Notes: generated by a model not told the origin, from the sequence alone. A stretch of 34,967 nt of DNA from Chloroflexota bacterium (GCA_029555965.1 JAKQHY010000153.1:1-34967); one strand, 5' to 3'. Positions 23,659 to 31,918 are shown, counted from the stretch's first letter. Numbers and translations are program-made.

Positions 23659-23689
23659 ACGGGAGGCTTTGATCGGAAAAGCCTCCCGT
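23659..23689. terminator. Bidirectional terminator between kelch and debranching genes
   Basis: A 12-bp perfect stem (ACGGGAGGCTTT, complement at 23678-23689) with a 7-nt loop between two convergent genes. A and T residues at both feet make it usable in both directions, though the U-runs are short. Confidence 0.75.
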
Positions 23690-23698
23690 TTCATAGGG

Positions 23699-25759
23699 CT
23701 ACCCGGCCAACAGTATGATTGCGCTACGCGATTCAACCCGGTACGTGGTCGCGTGTACCGTCACGGCCTGCGCCGGCTCCTGAAAATCCTCCGGCGATGC
23801 CAATGCCGTATCCGCAACTCGCTTCCACTGCTGTTCGTCCGACAGGACGGGCAGCGCAAATGTCAATGGCTTCCAGTAGGCGTTAAAGACAATGTACAAT
23901 CGTTCGTCATACTGCGAATCGGTCAACTCAAACGCCAGGCTGCGCGAGTCAAAGCCCCAATCGGGCTTGTCCAGTTGAGTGCCGTGCCAGCGGATAACCG
24001 GCGGCGCTTCCCCTGAGGTTGTGTTCCAAAAACGCTCCGCCCGAAAAATTTCCCGCGATTGCGTAAATTGAATCAGCCTCTGCACAAAGCGGAGCAGATC
24101 GGCGTGTTCTTCCAGGCCGCGCCAGTCGAACCAACTGATCTGATTGTTTTGACAATAACCATTATTATTGCCCCCCTGCGTGCGCCGCACCTCATCCCCC
24201 ATCAAAATCATCGGCGTCCCCTGCGAGACAAACAGCAAGGTGAAGAAATTCTTGATCTGGCGAACGCGCAGGGCCTCGACCGCTGCGTCCGTGGTCGGCC
24301 CTTCCACGCCGCAGTTCCAACTGAAGTTGACGTCCGCGCCGTCGCGGTTTTGCTCGCGGTTGGCCTCGTTGTGCTTTTGAGTGTAGGATACCAGATCGTT
24401 CAGCGTGAACCCATCGTGGCAGGTGATGAAATTAATGCTGCGGTTAGGTTCGCGGTCCTCCTGGGGATAGAGGTCCGGGCTGGCCTGGATGCGTGCGGCC
24501 ACGCGCGCGACTGCGCCGGCGTCGCCCTTGATGAAGCGGCGCGCGTCGTCGCGGTACTGCCCATTCCACTCCGCCCAACGGTGGCCGATGAACGAGCCGA
24601 CCTGATACAGCCCGGCGGCGTCCCACGCCTCGGCGATGATTTTGCTCCCCGCCAGGATCGGGTCGGATTCAATCTCCCAAAGAATCGGCGGACTCTTCAA
24701 CGGCTGGCCCCACTCGTCGCGGGCCAGCACCGAAGCCAGATCGAACCGGAAGCCATCCACGTGCATCTCCGCCACCCAGTAGCGCAGGCAATCCATGATC
24801 ATCCGCCGCACGATGGAATGGTTGGTGTTGAGGGTATTGCCGGTGCCGCTATAGTTGGCATAGCGCGAAGGATCGCCCGGCGCCGGGATGTAATAGGCGC
24901 GATTTTCCAAGCCCCGGAAAGAGAGCGTTGGTCCTTTGTGACTGCCTTCGGCGGTGTGATTGAACACCACGTCCAGGATGACCTCGATGCCGGCGCGATG
25001 CAGCGCCTTGACCATGTCGCGGAACTCGTTGACGGGGGCGAGCGGATCGGGGCGACTGCAATAACCCTGGTGTGGCGCGAAGAACGCCACCGGCGTATAG
25101 CCCCAATAATTGGTCAGACCTAGGGGCGCATCTTGTGGATCGAACTGCTGGACGGGCAGCAATTCCACCGCCGTGACGCCCAGCGATTTGAGGTACGGGA
25201 TTTTTTCGACGACGCCGGCGTAAGTGCCGCGTTTCTCCGGCGGCAGCCCGGAGTTGGAATGCCGGGTGAAGCCGCCGACGTGCAGCTCGTAGATGACCGT
25301 CTGCGCGTAAGGCTGAGGGCGGGGGATGTCGCCTTCCCACTCGTAGCCGCCGGGGTTGACGACGACGCTCTTCATCGCCTGCGCGCAGTTGTCGCCGGGA
25401 TGCTTGGCGGCTTCCCGCGAATACTGGCGACTCAAAGCCACCGCGCGGGCATAGGGGTCAAGCAGGACTTTGTCGCCATCGAAATAGAACCCCTTTTCTG
25501 GGGCGCGCGGCCCGTGGACGCGGTAGCCGTACAACTGGCCGGCGCCCACGCCCCGCACAAACACGTGCCAGTAATAGAAGGTGCGGTTGTGACGCGGGTC
25601 CAGCGGGATGACGTGCCGGGGGCTGGCGTCGTTCACATCGTCGAACAGGAGCAAATCCACCGCGTCGCAGTTTTTGGAAAACACGCAAAAGTTCACGCCC
25701 CAGGGCAGCACGGTGGCGCCTAGCGGGAAACTTTGGCCGGGGAAGACGTTGGATTTCAC
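23699..25759 (-). CDS. glgX: Glycogen debranching enzyme, GlgX/isoamylase type
   Basis: A 686-residue GH13 enzyme that hydrolyses alpha-1,6 branch points in glycogen or limit dextrins. An N-terminal CBM48-like beta domain (residues about 10-110, FPLGATVLPWGVNFCVFSKN) precedes the barrel. Conserved regions: VILDVVFNHTAEG, GFRFDLASVL with the nucleophile Asp, IAEAWDAAG with the acid/base Glu, and FITCHDGFTLNDLVSY with the third carboxylate. The C-terminal beta domain ends VESRSAIILLAG. The start is GTG at 25759, overlapping the preceding TGA (GTGA), so it is coupled to the small DUF2442 gene although the two look functionally unrelated. No other glycogen genes lie nearby. Confidence 0.93.
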   Translation of the reverse strand: MKSNVFPGQSFPLGATVLPWGVNFCVFSKNCDAVDLLLFDDVNDASPRHVIPLDPRHNRTFYYWHVFVRGVGAGQLYGYRVHGPRAPEKGFYFDGDKVLLDPYARAVALSRQYSREAAKHPGDNCAQAMKSVVVNPGGYEWEGDIPRPQPYAQTVIYELHVGGFTRHSNSGLPPEKRGTYAGVVEKIPYLKSLGVTAVELLPVQQFDPQDAPLGLTNYWGYTPVAFFAPHQGYCSRPDPLAPVNEFRDMVKALHRAGIEVILDVVFNHTAEGSHKGPTLSFRGLENRAYYIPAPGDPSRYANYSGTGNTLNTNHSIVRRMIMDCLRYWVAEMHVDGFRFDLASVLARDEWGQPLKSPPILWEIESDPILAGSKIIAEAWDAAGLYQVGSFIGHRWAEWNGQYRDDARRFIKGDAGAVARVAARIQASPDLYPQEDREPNRSINFITCHDGFTLNDLVSYTQKHNEANREQNRDGADVNFSWNCGVEGPTTDAAVEALRVRQIKNFFTLLFVSQGTPMILMGDEVRRTQGGNNNGYCQNNQISWFDWRGLEEHADLLRFVQRLIQFTQSREIFRAERFWNTTSGEAPPVIRWHGTQLDKPDWGFDSRSLAFELTDSQYDERLYIVFNAYWKPLTFALPVLSDEQQWKRVADTALASPEDFQEPAQAVTVHATTYRVESRSAIILLAG

Positions 25760-26103
25760 GAGGTAGTCCTTGTTGCTAAAGGAACCGCCGATTCAATTTG
25801 CTTGAAGTGTTTTGAGCGAGAGGGGCGTTTTGGCACTTTCGGTTCGGCGTGGATGGGTTTGCCGGTCGCCAGGCTGTAGAGCACATCTGGACAAAGATCT
25901 ACACCGTTGGGCCACACAAGTGTGCCGGCTTCTGGATCAACTTGCACTTGCTTAAAGAAATCTATCTCTTCCAGCGGGGCAAACACGCCCCCACGCCCTA
26001 CCACCCGTGCCTTGAAATCGAGTTCCCCCACAACCCCATCCGTGAAGCTCAACTCCAGGCAATAGTCCCCAAGATAACGAACCTGTTTAACTCTAGGAAA
26101 CAT
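25756..26103 (-). CDS. DUF2442 family protein
   Basis: A 115-residue protein whose first 85 residues match the DUF2442/NE0471-like fold: VKQVRYLGDYCLELSFTDGVVGELDF, then WPNGVDLCPDVLYSLATG. The C-terminal 30 residues are basic and low in complexity (PKVPKRPSRSKHF). AGGAGGAG precedes the ATG. It follows a DUF4160 gene after eight bases; this pair recurs in many bacteria and has been regarded as toxin-antitoxin-like, with DUF2442 often the DNA-binding or antidote partner. The pair is visibly more A+T-rich than the flanking tsaD and glgX genes, which suggests transfer. Its activity is not known from sequence. Confidence 0.8.
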   Translation of the reverse strand: MFPRVKQVRYLGDYCLELSFTDGVVGELDFKARVVGRGGVFAPLEEIDFFKQVQVDPEAGTLVWPNGVDLCPDVLYSLATGKPIHAEPKVPKRPSRSKHFKQIESAVPLATRTTS

Positions 26104-26111
26104 AGCTCCTC

Positions 26112-26372
26112 CTATTCCAAAGGTTCAATCTTTACCGCTTGTTGATCACGCCGTAGCCGTTCCCAATTATTGAGCAATTCCCGTTGATGCAAGGCCGCCC
26201 ACTCAATAACCATAGAAATGGCGCGATGAGGGAGTTTGCCCTCAAGGATCTGGATAGGGTCAATACCTATCTGAACTTCTCGCCCGGCATAAATAGCGTG
26301 AAAGTGTGGCGGCAAATGTTCATCGAAGTACATGCGGATCACGATACCAAAAAAGCGACTCACTTCTGGCAT
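26112..26372 (-). CDS. DUF4160 family protein
   Basis: An 86-residue protein of the DUF4160 family, recognisable by the N-terminal ISRFFGIVIRMYFDEHLPPHFH-like region (here PEVSRFFGIVIRMYF, then DEHLPPHFHAIYAG) and the C-terminal LLNNWERLRRDQ. The invariant-looking EHxPPHFH could be a metal or catalytic site. AAGGAG lies six bases before the ATG. It heads a two-gene unit with DUF2442, inserted between tsaD and glgX, which share the strand. A toxin-like role is suggested by family context, not shown. Confidence 0.82.
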   Translation of the reverse strand: MPEVSRFFGIVIRMYFDEHLPPHFHAIYAGREVQIGIDPIQILEGKLPHRAISMVIEWAALHQRELLNNWERLRRDQQAVKIEPLE

Positions 26373-26404
26373 AGGACTCTCCTTTAACCGGTTGCATTAC
26401 CTGG

Positions 26405-27427
26405 TCACGCCAGCCGCAGCCCCGGTTCGATGTCCAGATCCCACGCCGCGCGCGCGCCGGCCTGGTAGCGATACGTCCCGGCGGCGGCGATCATCGCGCC
26501 GTTGTCGGTGCAGAGCCACAGCGGCGTGGCGTGAACGGACCGCGTCACACGCGCGCGCACGGCGGCGCGCAGCGTCGCGTTGGCCGAGACGCCGCCGGAA
26601 AGCAGCACGCCGTGGACGCGATGCGCCTCTGCCGCCTGCGCCGTCTTTTCGGCCAGCACTTCGATGACGGAAACCTGGAATGCGGCGGCCATGTCGCTGA
26701 TGACGCGCGGCGACGGTTCGTGGTACTGGCGCAGGGCGCGCATCACGGCAGTTTTCAGGCCGCTGAAGCTGAAATCGTAGGTGCCGGGCAGCCAGGCGCG
26801 GGGCAAGTCGCAGGCGTGCGGATTGCCCTGCCGCGCGGCGCGCTCGATGGCCGGCCCGCCAGGATAGGGCAATCCCAACATCCGGGCGACTTTGTCGAAC
26901 GCTTCGCCAGCGGCGTCGTCGAGCGTGCCGCCCAGGTATTCGTACTGCCCGTGACCCCGCATCAGAATCAACTCGGTGTGGCCGCCGGAGACGATGAGGG
27001 CCAGCAGCGGAAAGTCGCGCGGCGCGGGGGGATTGTCCGGGGCCGCCTCGCGCGCGTCAGTATGTAGCCAATGCGCGTAGAGGTGTCCTTCCAGGTGGTT
27101 GACCGGCACGAGCGGCAGGCCCGCGCTCAGGGCCGCGCCTTTGGCAAAGTTGAGTCCCACCAGCAGCGATCCCGGCAGGCCCGGCCCGTAGGTCACGGCG
27201 ACCGCGTCCAGGTCCGACCAGCCGACGTGCGCCTCCTGCAATGCCTGCGCCGTCACCGGCCCAATGGCTTCCACGTGCATCCGCGACGCCAGTTCGGGGA
27301 AGACGCCGCCGTACTGGGCGTGCAAGTCCACCTGCGAGGCGACGACGTTGGACAGCACGCGCTCGCCATCCTCGACGACCGCCGCCGCCGTTTCGTCACA
27401 CGAAGTTTCAATTCCTAAAATGCGCAT
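26405..27427 (-). CDS. tsaD: tRNA threonylcarbamoyladenosine transferase TsaD
   Basis: TsaD transfers the threonylcarbamoyl group to A37 of tRNAs that read ANN codons, with TsaB and TsaE (not in this window). The 340-residue protein begins MRILGIETSCDETAAAV and shows the metal ligands in SRMHVEA and NHLEGHLYAH, the ASKHA nucleotide-binding segments GGHTELILM and GEAFDKVARMLGLPYPGGP, and the C-terminal LSGGVSANATLR and CTDNGAMIAAAG. The ATG directly abuts a heptamer array; no Shine-Dalgarno is visible, which is odd for a core gene and may mean weak or repeat-dependent initiation. Confidence 0.96.
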   Translation of the reverse strand: MRILGIETSCDETAAAVVEDGERVLSNVVASQVDLHAQYGGVFPELASRMHVEAIGPVTAQALQEAHVGWSDLDAVAVTYGPGLPGSLLVGLNFAKGAALSAGLPLVPVNHLEGHLYAHWLHTDAREAAPDNPPAPRDFPLLALIVSGGHTELILMRGHGQYEYLGGTLDDAAGEAFDKVARMLGLPYPGGPAIERAARQGNPHACDLPRAWLPGTYDFSFSGLKTAVMRALRQYHEPSPRVISDMAAAFQVSVIEVLAEKTAQAAEAHRVHGVLLSGGVSANATLRAAVRARVTRSVHATPLWLCTDNGAMIAAAGTYRYQAGARAAWDLDIEPGLRLA

Positions 27428-27429
27428 AC

Positions 27430-27485
27430 GAATTACGAATTACGAATTGCGAATTGCGAATTGCGAATTGCGAATTATGAATTAT
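27430..27485. repeat. Heptamer array, 8 x GAATT(A/G)(C/T)
   Basis: Eight head-to-tail 7-mers: GAATTAC twice, GAATTGC four times, GAATTAT twice, exactly 56 bp as in the array at 4434-4489. It begins two bases upstream of the tsaD ATG and takes the place of a ribosome-binding site. Variants are grouped in blocks, which points to duplication by slippage after point change. Confidence 0.95.
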
Positions 27486-27492
27486 GAGGCAA

Positions 27493-27597
27493 GCATCTTG
27501 CACCTTGCATCTTGCATCTTGCATCTAGCATCCAGTATCCAGCATCCAGTATCCAGCATCCAGTATCCAGTATCCAGCATCCAGCATCCAGCATCCA
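27493..27597. repeat. Heptamer array, 15 x G(C/T)ATC(C/T)(A/T)
   Basis: Fifteen 7-mers: four GCATCTT-like, one GCATCTA, then ten GCATCCA/GTATCCA. It follows the GAATT array after seven bases and ends eight bases before the acyltransferase stop. The two arrays together make up nearly the whole intergenic space between tsaD and that gene. Confidence 0.95.
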
Positions 27598-27605
27598 GCT
27601 TCGCA

Positions 27606-28496
27606 CTACTCGTCCCACACCGGCACAAACATCATCCACTCTTCGGGGTGTTGGCGGATGAAGTCTTCGACGCGGGCCAGGATCGTGCGGAGGTTGACCT
27701 CAACGTCCTGCTGCCGGTCGCCGGTCTTTTCCAGTTCGATGAGCGGCGCGGTTTGAATCCAGTACACGCCGTCTTCGTAGTGCGTCGCCAGCACCATCAC
27801 CGGGCTGCCAGTGCGGAGCGGAATCCGCAGATAATCGCTCGGCAGGCGGGCCGGCGCGCCGAAGAATTCCACAGAAGCCTCCTCTGTTATGGGATAATCC
27901 GGGCCGGTCACGGCCGCGCCGCCGCTTTGTAAATGCCGCATCGCGCCCCGCAGCGATTCAGGATTGATGGGGTGCATTTCGATGCCGCAGTTCTGGCGCA
28001 TCTCGTTGAACATCTCGATGTCGCGCGTCGGCTCCGCCAGAGACAGGACGTACAGCGGCATCGGCAAATACTGCGCGGTGGCGAGGCCGGCCAGGTCAAA
28101 GTTGGACATGTGGCAGCCCAGGATGAACAGCCCCTTGCCATCGGCCATCGCCTGATCCACGCGCTGCTGCGTCTCCGGCGTGAAGCGCACCGGCGGGACG
28201 ACATCCTCAATGCGCGTGTGGCCGCGCGCCATGTTGTAGAAGTATTCGTAGTAGCGGCGCATCACGTTGAAGAACAACTGGTACAGCGTCCGCCGGAGGT
28301 CGCGTTTAGGAGCATCCGGCCCCAGGACGTGCCGCAGATTGGCTTCCGCATGGCGATACACGTCGGGCCGCAACCAGACATTCAACCGCGCCATCACCGC
28401 CGCAAACAACGGCGCTCCCCACAGGGGCAAGAATCTGCCGAGGCGCAAGGCCATTTTCACCGGCCAGCCCGCAGATACCATTTTACGTGTGTTCAT
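27606..28496 (-). CDS. LpxL/PatA-like lysophospholipid acyltransferase
   Basis: A 296-residue membrane-associated acyltransferase. I start it at the ATG at 28496 (MNTRKMVSAGWPV); the frame is open to 28565 but that stretch is a repeat array. The catalytic HX4D motif is His129-MSNF-Asp134 in LFILGCHMSNFDLAG, followed by a Gly-Pro-containing GGAAVTGPDYPITEEASVEFFG, both typical of HtrB/LpxL and the related actinobacterial PatA. Such enzymes add a fatty acyl chain to a lipid A precursor or glycolipid at the inner membrane. Lipid A genes are not seen here, so a glycolipid substrate is as likely. Confidence 0.82.
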   Translation of the reverse strand: MNTRKMVSAGWPVKMALRLGRFLPLWGAPLFAAVMARLNVWLRPDVYRHAEANLRHVLGPDAPKRDLRRTLYQLFFNVMRRYYEYFYNMARGHTRIEDVVPPVRFTPETQQRVDQAMADGKGLFILGCHMSNFDLAGLATAQYLPMPLYVLSLAEPTRDIEMFNEMRQNCGIEMHPINPESLRGAMRHLQSGGAAVTGPDYPITEEASVEFFGAPARLPSDYLRIPLRTGSPVMVLATHYEDGVYWIQTAPLIELEKTGDRQQDVEVNLRTILARVEDFIRQHPEEWMMFVPVWDE

Positions 28497-28507
28497 ACAG
28501 TCTCTCT

Positions 28508-28572
28508 CAACGGATTTAACGGATTCAACGGAAAAGTAAGCGACAAATCTGCTTAATCTGCTCAATCTGCTG
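28508..28572. repeat. Two nonamer arrays (CAACGGATT; AATCTGCTT)
   Basis: Units caacggatt, taacggatt and caacgg at 28508-28531 match the AACGGA units at 19713. They are followed by aatctgctt, aatctgctc and aatctgctg at 28546-28572. The arrays occupy the leader of the acyltransferase gene. Confidence 0.85.
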
Positions 28573-28606
28573 ACGAAAATTTATGAGCGCGATTTGGAAA
28601 TCGCGG

Positions 28607-29833
28607 CTACATCGGTATCACTAAATCATACGGGAAATCGGTCAACGTCTGCGCCACGCCGTCGGGGTCTATCCAGATCACGTCTTCCAGCCGGCAGGCG
28701 ATCCCTTGATCCGGGTAGTATAGTCCCGGTTCCAGGGTGAAGACGTGACCGGGTTGCAGCACGGTCAGGTTCGCGTCGTTGTCCTGGAAGCCGGGCGATT
28801 CGTGGATGTTCAGCCCGACACCGTGCCCCAGGCCGTGAACGTAGCCCGCCAGCGTCGCCGGGTCGTCGCCGAGGGTCGGGTGGCCGCGCGTTTTGAAGAA
28901 GTCGCAGGCCATCTGCTGGTAGCTGCGCGCCAGTTCACCCACGCGATAGGCGGCCTTGATGTGCGCCATCACATCCTGCACGTCCTGATGCAGGCGCTGC
29001 ATCGGCTCCGGAGCGTAGCCCAGGCAGAACGTGCGCGTCATATCGAAGAAATAGCCGTTGACCTCGCGCGGGTAGATGTCAAAGATGATACACTCGCCCA
29101 GGCGGATGGGCGCGCTGAGCGTCCCCTTGTTATGGGGAACGGCAGCGTCGCGCCCGGTGGAGAAGATGAAGCCTTCCGGGTTCTCCAATCCCTGCGCGGC
29201 GATGAGATGCTGGATGTGCCCGTGAACGTCGCCGACCGTCAATGCCGCGCCATCGGGGCGGCGCAGTATCTCGTCCGCGCCGGCGGGATGCTGTTGCAAG
29301 AACGCGAGCGTCTGCCGCACCACCTCGGCGGTGCGGCGGCCCACTTCGCGGATGCGGGCGACTTCGGCGGCGTCTTTGGTGGCGCGCGCTTCCAGAAGCA
29401 GATTTTCGCCAAACTCGCCCACCACTTCCCCATAGAGCATCGCCGCGTTCAGTGCGTTGAGGAAAACGTAACTTTCGCCCTGGTCGCGCGCGCCGTAGAA
29501 GCCGATGCGCCCGCGCACATCCAGGTCTTCAAAGATGCGCTGCTGATACTCCACCGTCGCCGCCAGGAGGTCCCCCTGGTACTCGGCGATCAGTTCATTA
29601 AAATTATACTGCGTGGTGAGCGTGAGCGGATAACCGGCCGCCAGCGCTTCTTCGCGTTCGATGGGGCTGACGATAAGGTGGGGGCCGCCGCCGCGCTTCT
29701 GGATAACCTGGGCGCTGGTCAGATGCACGCCGTTCAGCATGTAGATGAGCGATGTGTTGCCCAACACCTTCCCGGAAACCACAATGGCGTCCAGGTCGCG
29801 GGCTTCCATCAGATGATCTAAATCGGTTTTCAT
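28607..29833 (-). CDS. M24-family metallopeptidase (Xaa-Pro aminopeptidase-like)
   Basis: A 408-residue protein with the creatinase/aminopeptidase P layout. Residues 1-140 are the N-terminal creatinase-like domain; the rest is the pita-bread catalytic domain. Metal ligands are seen in order: Asp252 (IIFDIYPRE), Asp264 (GYFFDMTRTF), His in GLGHGVGLNIHE, Glu in TLEPGLY and Glu in RLEDVIW. It probably removes N-terminal residues before proline or cleaves X-Pro dipeptides in the cytoplasm. AGGTGA precedes the ATG. It is transcribed away from the GH42-like gene, with overlapping -10 boxes in the shared intergenic region. Confidence 0.9.
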   Translation of the reverse strand: MKTDLDHLMEARDLDAIVVSGKVLGNTSLIYMLNGVHLTSAQVIQKRGGGPHLIVSPIEREEALAAGYPLTLTTQYNFNELIAEYQGDLLAATVEYQQRIFEDLDVRGRIGFYGARDQGESYVFLNALNAAMLYGEVVGEFGENLLLEARATKDAAEVARIREVGRRTAEVVRQTLAFLQQHPAGADEILRRPDGAALTVGDVHGHIQHLIAAQGLENPEGFIFSTGRDAAVPHNKGTLSAPIRLGECIIFDIYPREVNGYFFDMTRTFCLGYAPEPMQRLHQDVQDVMAHIKAAYRVGELARSYQQMACDFFKTRGHPTLGDDPATLAGYVHGLGHGVGLNIHESPGFQDNDANLTVLQPGHVFTLEPGLYYPDQGIACRLEDVIWIDPDGVAQTLTDFPYDLVIPM

Positions 29834-29882
29834 AGTTCACCTCGGTTGAGTGGAAAAGATACACTTTATGGGCTTTCTGTGT

Positions 29883-29911
29883 TTGACATAACCGCATGAC
29901 AATTATATCAT
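29883..29911 (+). promoter_or_regulatory. Promoter of the GH42-like gene
   Basis: TTGACA (29883-29888), a 17-bp spacer and TATCAT (29906-29911). The complementary strand carries TATAAT at 29907-29902, a possible -10 for the divergent M24 peptidase gene, so the two would compete. The start for the plus-strand gene falls at the beginning of the AAACGT heptamer array, which becomes the leader. Confidence 0.7.
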
Positions 29912-29917
29912 GCATCC

Positions 29918-29952
29918 GAAACGTGAAACGTAAAACGTGAAACGTCAAACGT
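29918..29952. repeat. Heptamer array, 5 x (G/A/C)AAACGT
   Basis: Five 7-mers (gaaacgt, gaaacgt, aaaacgt, gaaacgt, caaacgt). An inverted copy (ACGTTTGACG, about 29977-29986) can pair with the last unit. All of it would lie in the leader transcript of the GH42-like gene. Confidence 0.9.
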
Positions 29953-30019
29953 GAAGCTCTCACAATGAGCGCATGACGTTTGACGAGCTTAAAATAGCTA
30001 CTGCAAAGGAATACAAAGA

Positions 30020-31840
30020 ATGTCTGACCACTACCAAAATTTCAAGGTTGCCATCTATGCGCGGGCCTATGAGGTGCAGCAGATGGCCGATCTGGACTGG
30101 CTCAAGCAGGGCTTCGAGATGATGCAACGCCACATCCGGGTGGACAAAGTCTACCTGGAAACGCATCGCGATTGGCTCGTGGCCGAAGAATCCGCCGTGC
30201 GGCAGGCGCGGGATTATTTGTTGGGGCGCGGGGTGCAGGTGTCCGGCGGCATCACCGTGACGGTCAACGAGCCAAATCGCTTCCAGACGTACTGCTACAC
30301 CAACCCGGAGCACCGGCAGAAGCTCAAGGACGTCGTGACCTACACGGCCCGCCTCTTTGACGAAGTCATCCTCGACGACTTCTTCTTCACCAACTGCAAA
30401 TGTCCTTCCTGTGTGGCCGCCAAAGGCAACCGCAGTTGGACGGAGTTCCGGCTGGAGTTAATGGCGGACGCGGCGCGCGATCTGGTGTTGGCGCCGGCCC
30501 GCGCCGCGAATCCCGCCATCAAATTCGTCATCAAGTATCCGAACTGGTACGAACATTTTCAGGGTCTCGGCTTCAACCTGGAACTGGAGCCGCCCATGTT
30601 CGACGGCATCTACACCGGCACGGAAACTCGCGACGCGGTACTCAGCAACCAGCACCTTCAGCCGTACACGGGCTACCTGATTTTCCGCTATTTCGAGGCC
30701 ATCAAGCCGGGCGGCAATGGCGGCGGCTGGGTGGACCCCTTTGGCGCGCGGTACGCGGATCGGTACGCGGAGCAACTCTGGCTGACGCTGTTCGCCAAAG
30801 CGCCGGAAGTCACCCTCTTCGACTTCCGCAATTTGCTGCGCCCCATCGAGATGGCGCAGCGCGGGCCGTGGCAGGGCAGCGGGACGAGCTTCGACTTCGA
30901 CGCGATGATCGCGTCGGTGCGGCGGGAGGGCGAATTCTGGCCGGCGGACGCGACGATCGCGCTCGCGGCCGGGCGCGCCTTCGCGCAGGTGGACGAGGCG
31001 CTTGGCGCGCTGGGCAACCCCATCGGCGTGCGGAGCTACAAGCCCTTTCACTCCACCGGCGAAGATTTCCTGCACAACTACCTGGGGATGCTGGGGATTC
31101 CCATTGACCTGCGTCCGGAATTCCCGGCGGACGCGCCGACGATGCTGCTCACCGAGGCGGCCAAACACGATCCGGCGATTGTGGGCCAGATCAAGCAAGC
31201 GCTGCTGGGCGGGAAAACCGTCGTCATCACCTCTGGCCTGCTGCGCGCCTTGCAGGATCGCGGCCTGCGCGACATCGTTGAGCTGGAAGTCACCGACCGC
31301 AAGGCCAGCGTGCAGGACTTCCTAATCGGCTGGGGCAACGTCTATCACGCGGATGCGCCCATCCTCATCCCGCACATTGCCTATCTGACCAACGATTCGT
31401 GGGAAGAGGTCTCCGGCCTGACGCAGACCACCGGCCATCCCATGCTGCACGTGGCCGACTACGGCGGCGGGAAGCTCTACGTGTTGACCATCCCCGACAA
31501 CTTCGACGACCTCTACAAGCTGCCGGAGGCCGTGCTGGCGCGCATCCGGGACGTGCTGCTGCGCGATCTGCCGGTGCGCGTGGATGCGCCGGCGCAGGTG
31601 ATGCTGTTCGCCTACGACAACGATACTTGCATCATCGCGTCCAACCTGCCGACGGCGACGGCGGTGCGCGTCGTGGTGGATCGCGGTGTGACTGCGCTGC
31701 GCGACGTGCAGACCGGCGAGGTCATTTCCGGCGGCGTCGAAGTCCGCGATTGGCGCGGGCAACCTACCGGCAAGATCGCCATGAATCTGGTCGTCAAGCC
31801 CCACTCCTACCGGGTGCTGCGCCTGGAGACTGCGGTATAG
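30020..31840 (+). CDS. GH42-like (TIM-barrel) glycosidase-related protein
   Basis: A 606-residue cytoplasmic protein (no signal peptide) that I place near glycoside hydrolases by architecture. Residues about 8-360 read as a TIM barrel, with an acidic strand end EVILDDFFFTNCKCPSC containing a CxCPSC cluster, and PPMFDGIYTGTETRD as a second candidate carboxylate site. Residues about 370-520 resemble the Rossmann-like trimerisation domain of GH42 beta-galactosidases (FLHNYLGMLGIPIDL, LLGGKTVVITSGLL). The last 80 residues form a small beta domain. The Cys cluster resembles the metal site of some GH42 enzymes. Substrate is unknown, and a catalytically inactive relative cannot be excluded. Confidence 0.6.
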   Translation: MSDHYQNFKVAIYARAYEVQQMADLDWLKQGFEMMQRHIRVDKVYLETHRDWLVAEESAVRQARDYLLGRGVQVSGGITVTVNEPNRFQTYCYTNPEHRQKLKDVVTYTARLFDEVILDDFFFTNCKCPSCVAAKGNRSWTEFRLELMADAARDLVLAPARAANPAIKFVIKYPNWYEHFQGLGFNLELEPPMFDGIYTGTETRDAVLSNQHLQPYTGYLIFRYFEAIKPGGNGGGWVDPFGARYADRYAEQLWLTLFAKAPEVTLFDFRNLLRPIEMAQRGPWQGSGTSFDFDAMIASVRREGEFWPADATIALAAGRAFAQVDEALGALGNPIGVRSYKPFHSTGEDFLHNYLGMLGIPIDLRPEFPADAPTMLLTEAAKHDPAIVGQIKQALLGGKTVVITSGLLRALQDRGLRDIVELEVTDRKASVQDFLIGWGNVYHADAPILIPHIAYLTNDSWEEVSGLTQTTGHPMLHVADYGGGKLYVLTIPDNFDDLYKLPEAVLARIRDVLLRDLPVRVDAPAQVMLFAYDNDTCIIASNLPTATAVRVVVDRGVTALRDVQTGEVISGGVEVRDWRGQPTGKIAMNLVVKPHSYRVLRLETAV

Positions 31841-31852
31841 GCAGAAATTGGG

Positions 31853-31918
31853 ACGCAGATAAACCTGATTCACGTAGATTTTGAAAATTTACCTGCGTTA
31901 ATCCGCGAAAATCTGCGC
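31853..31918. repeat. Imperfect inverted array (CGCAGATt / aATCTGCG units)
   Basis: ACGCAGAT at the left and AATCTGCG at the right enclose further CACGTAGATTTT / AAAATTTACCTGCG and AATCCGCG units, giving a partly self-complementary block between the GH42-like gene and the L,D-transpeptidase gene. The type recurs at other gene ends of this window. Confidence 0.75.

Noticed and set aside
24059-25123. 354-codon plus-strand frame opposite the debranching enzyme
   Set aside because: Antisense shadow; the minus-strand GH13 motifs are unambiguous.
27430-27597. CRISPR array
   Set aside because: Repeats are 7 bp and contiguous, with no spacers and no cas genes nearby.
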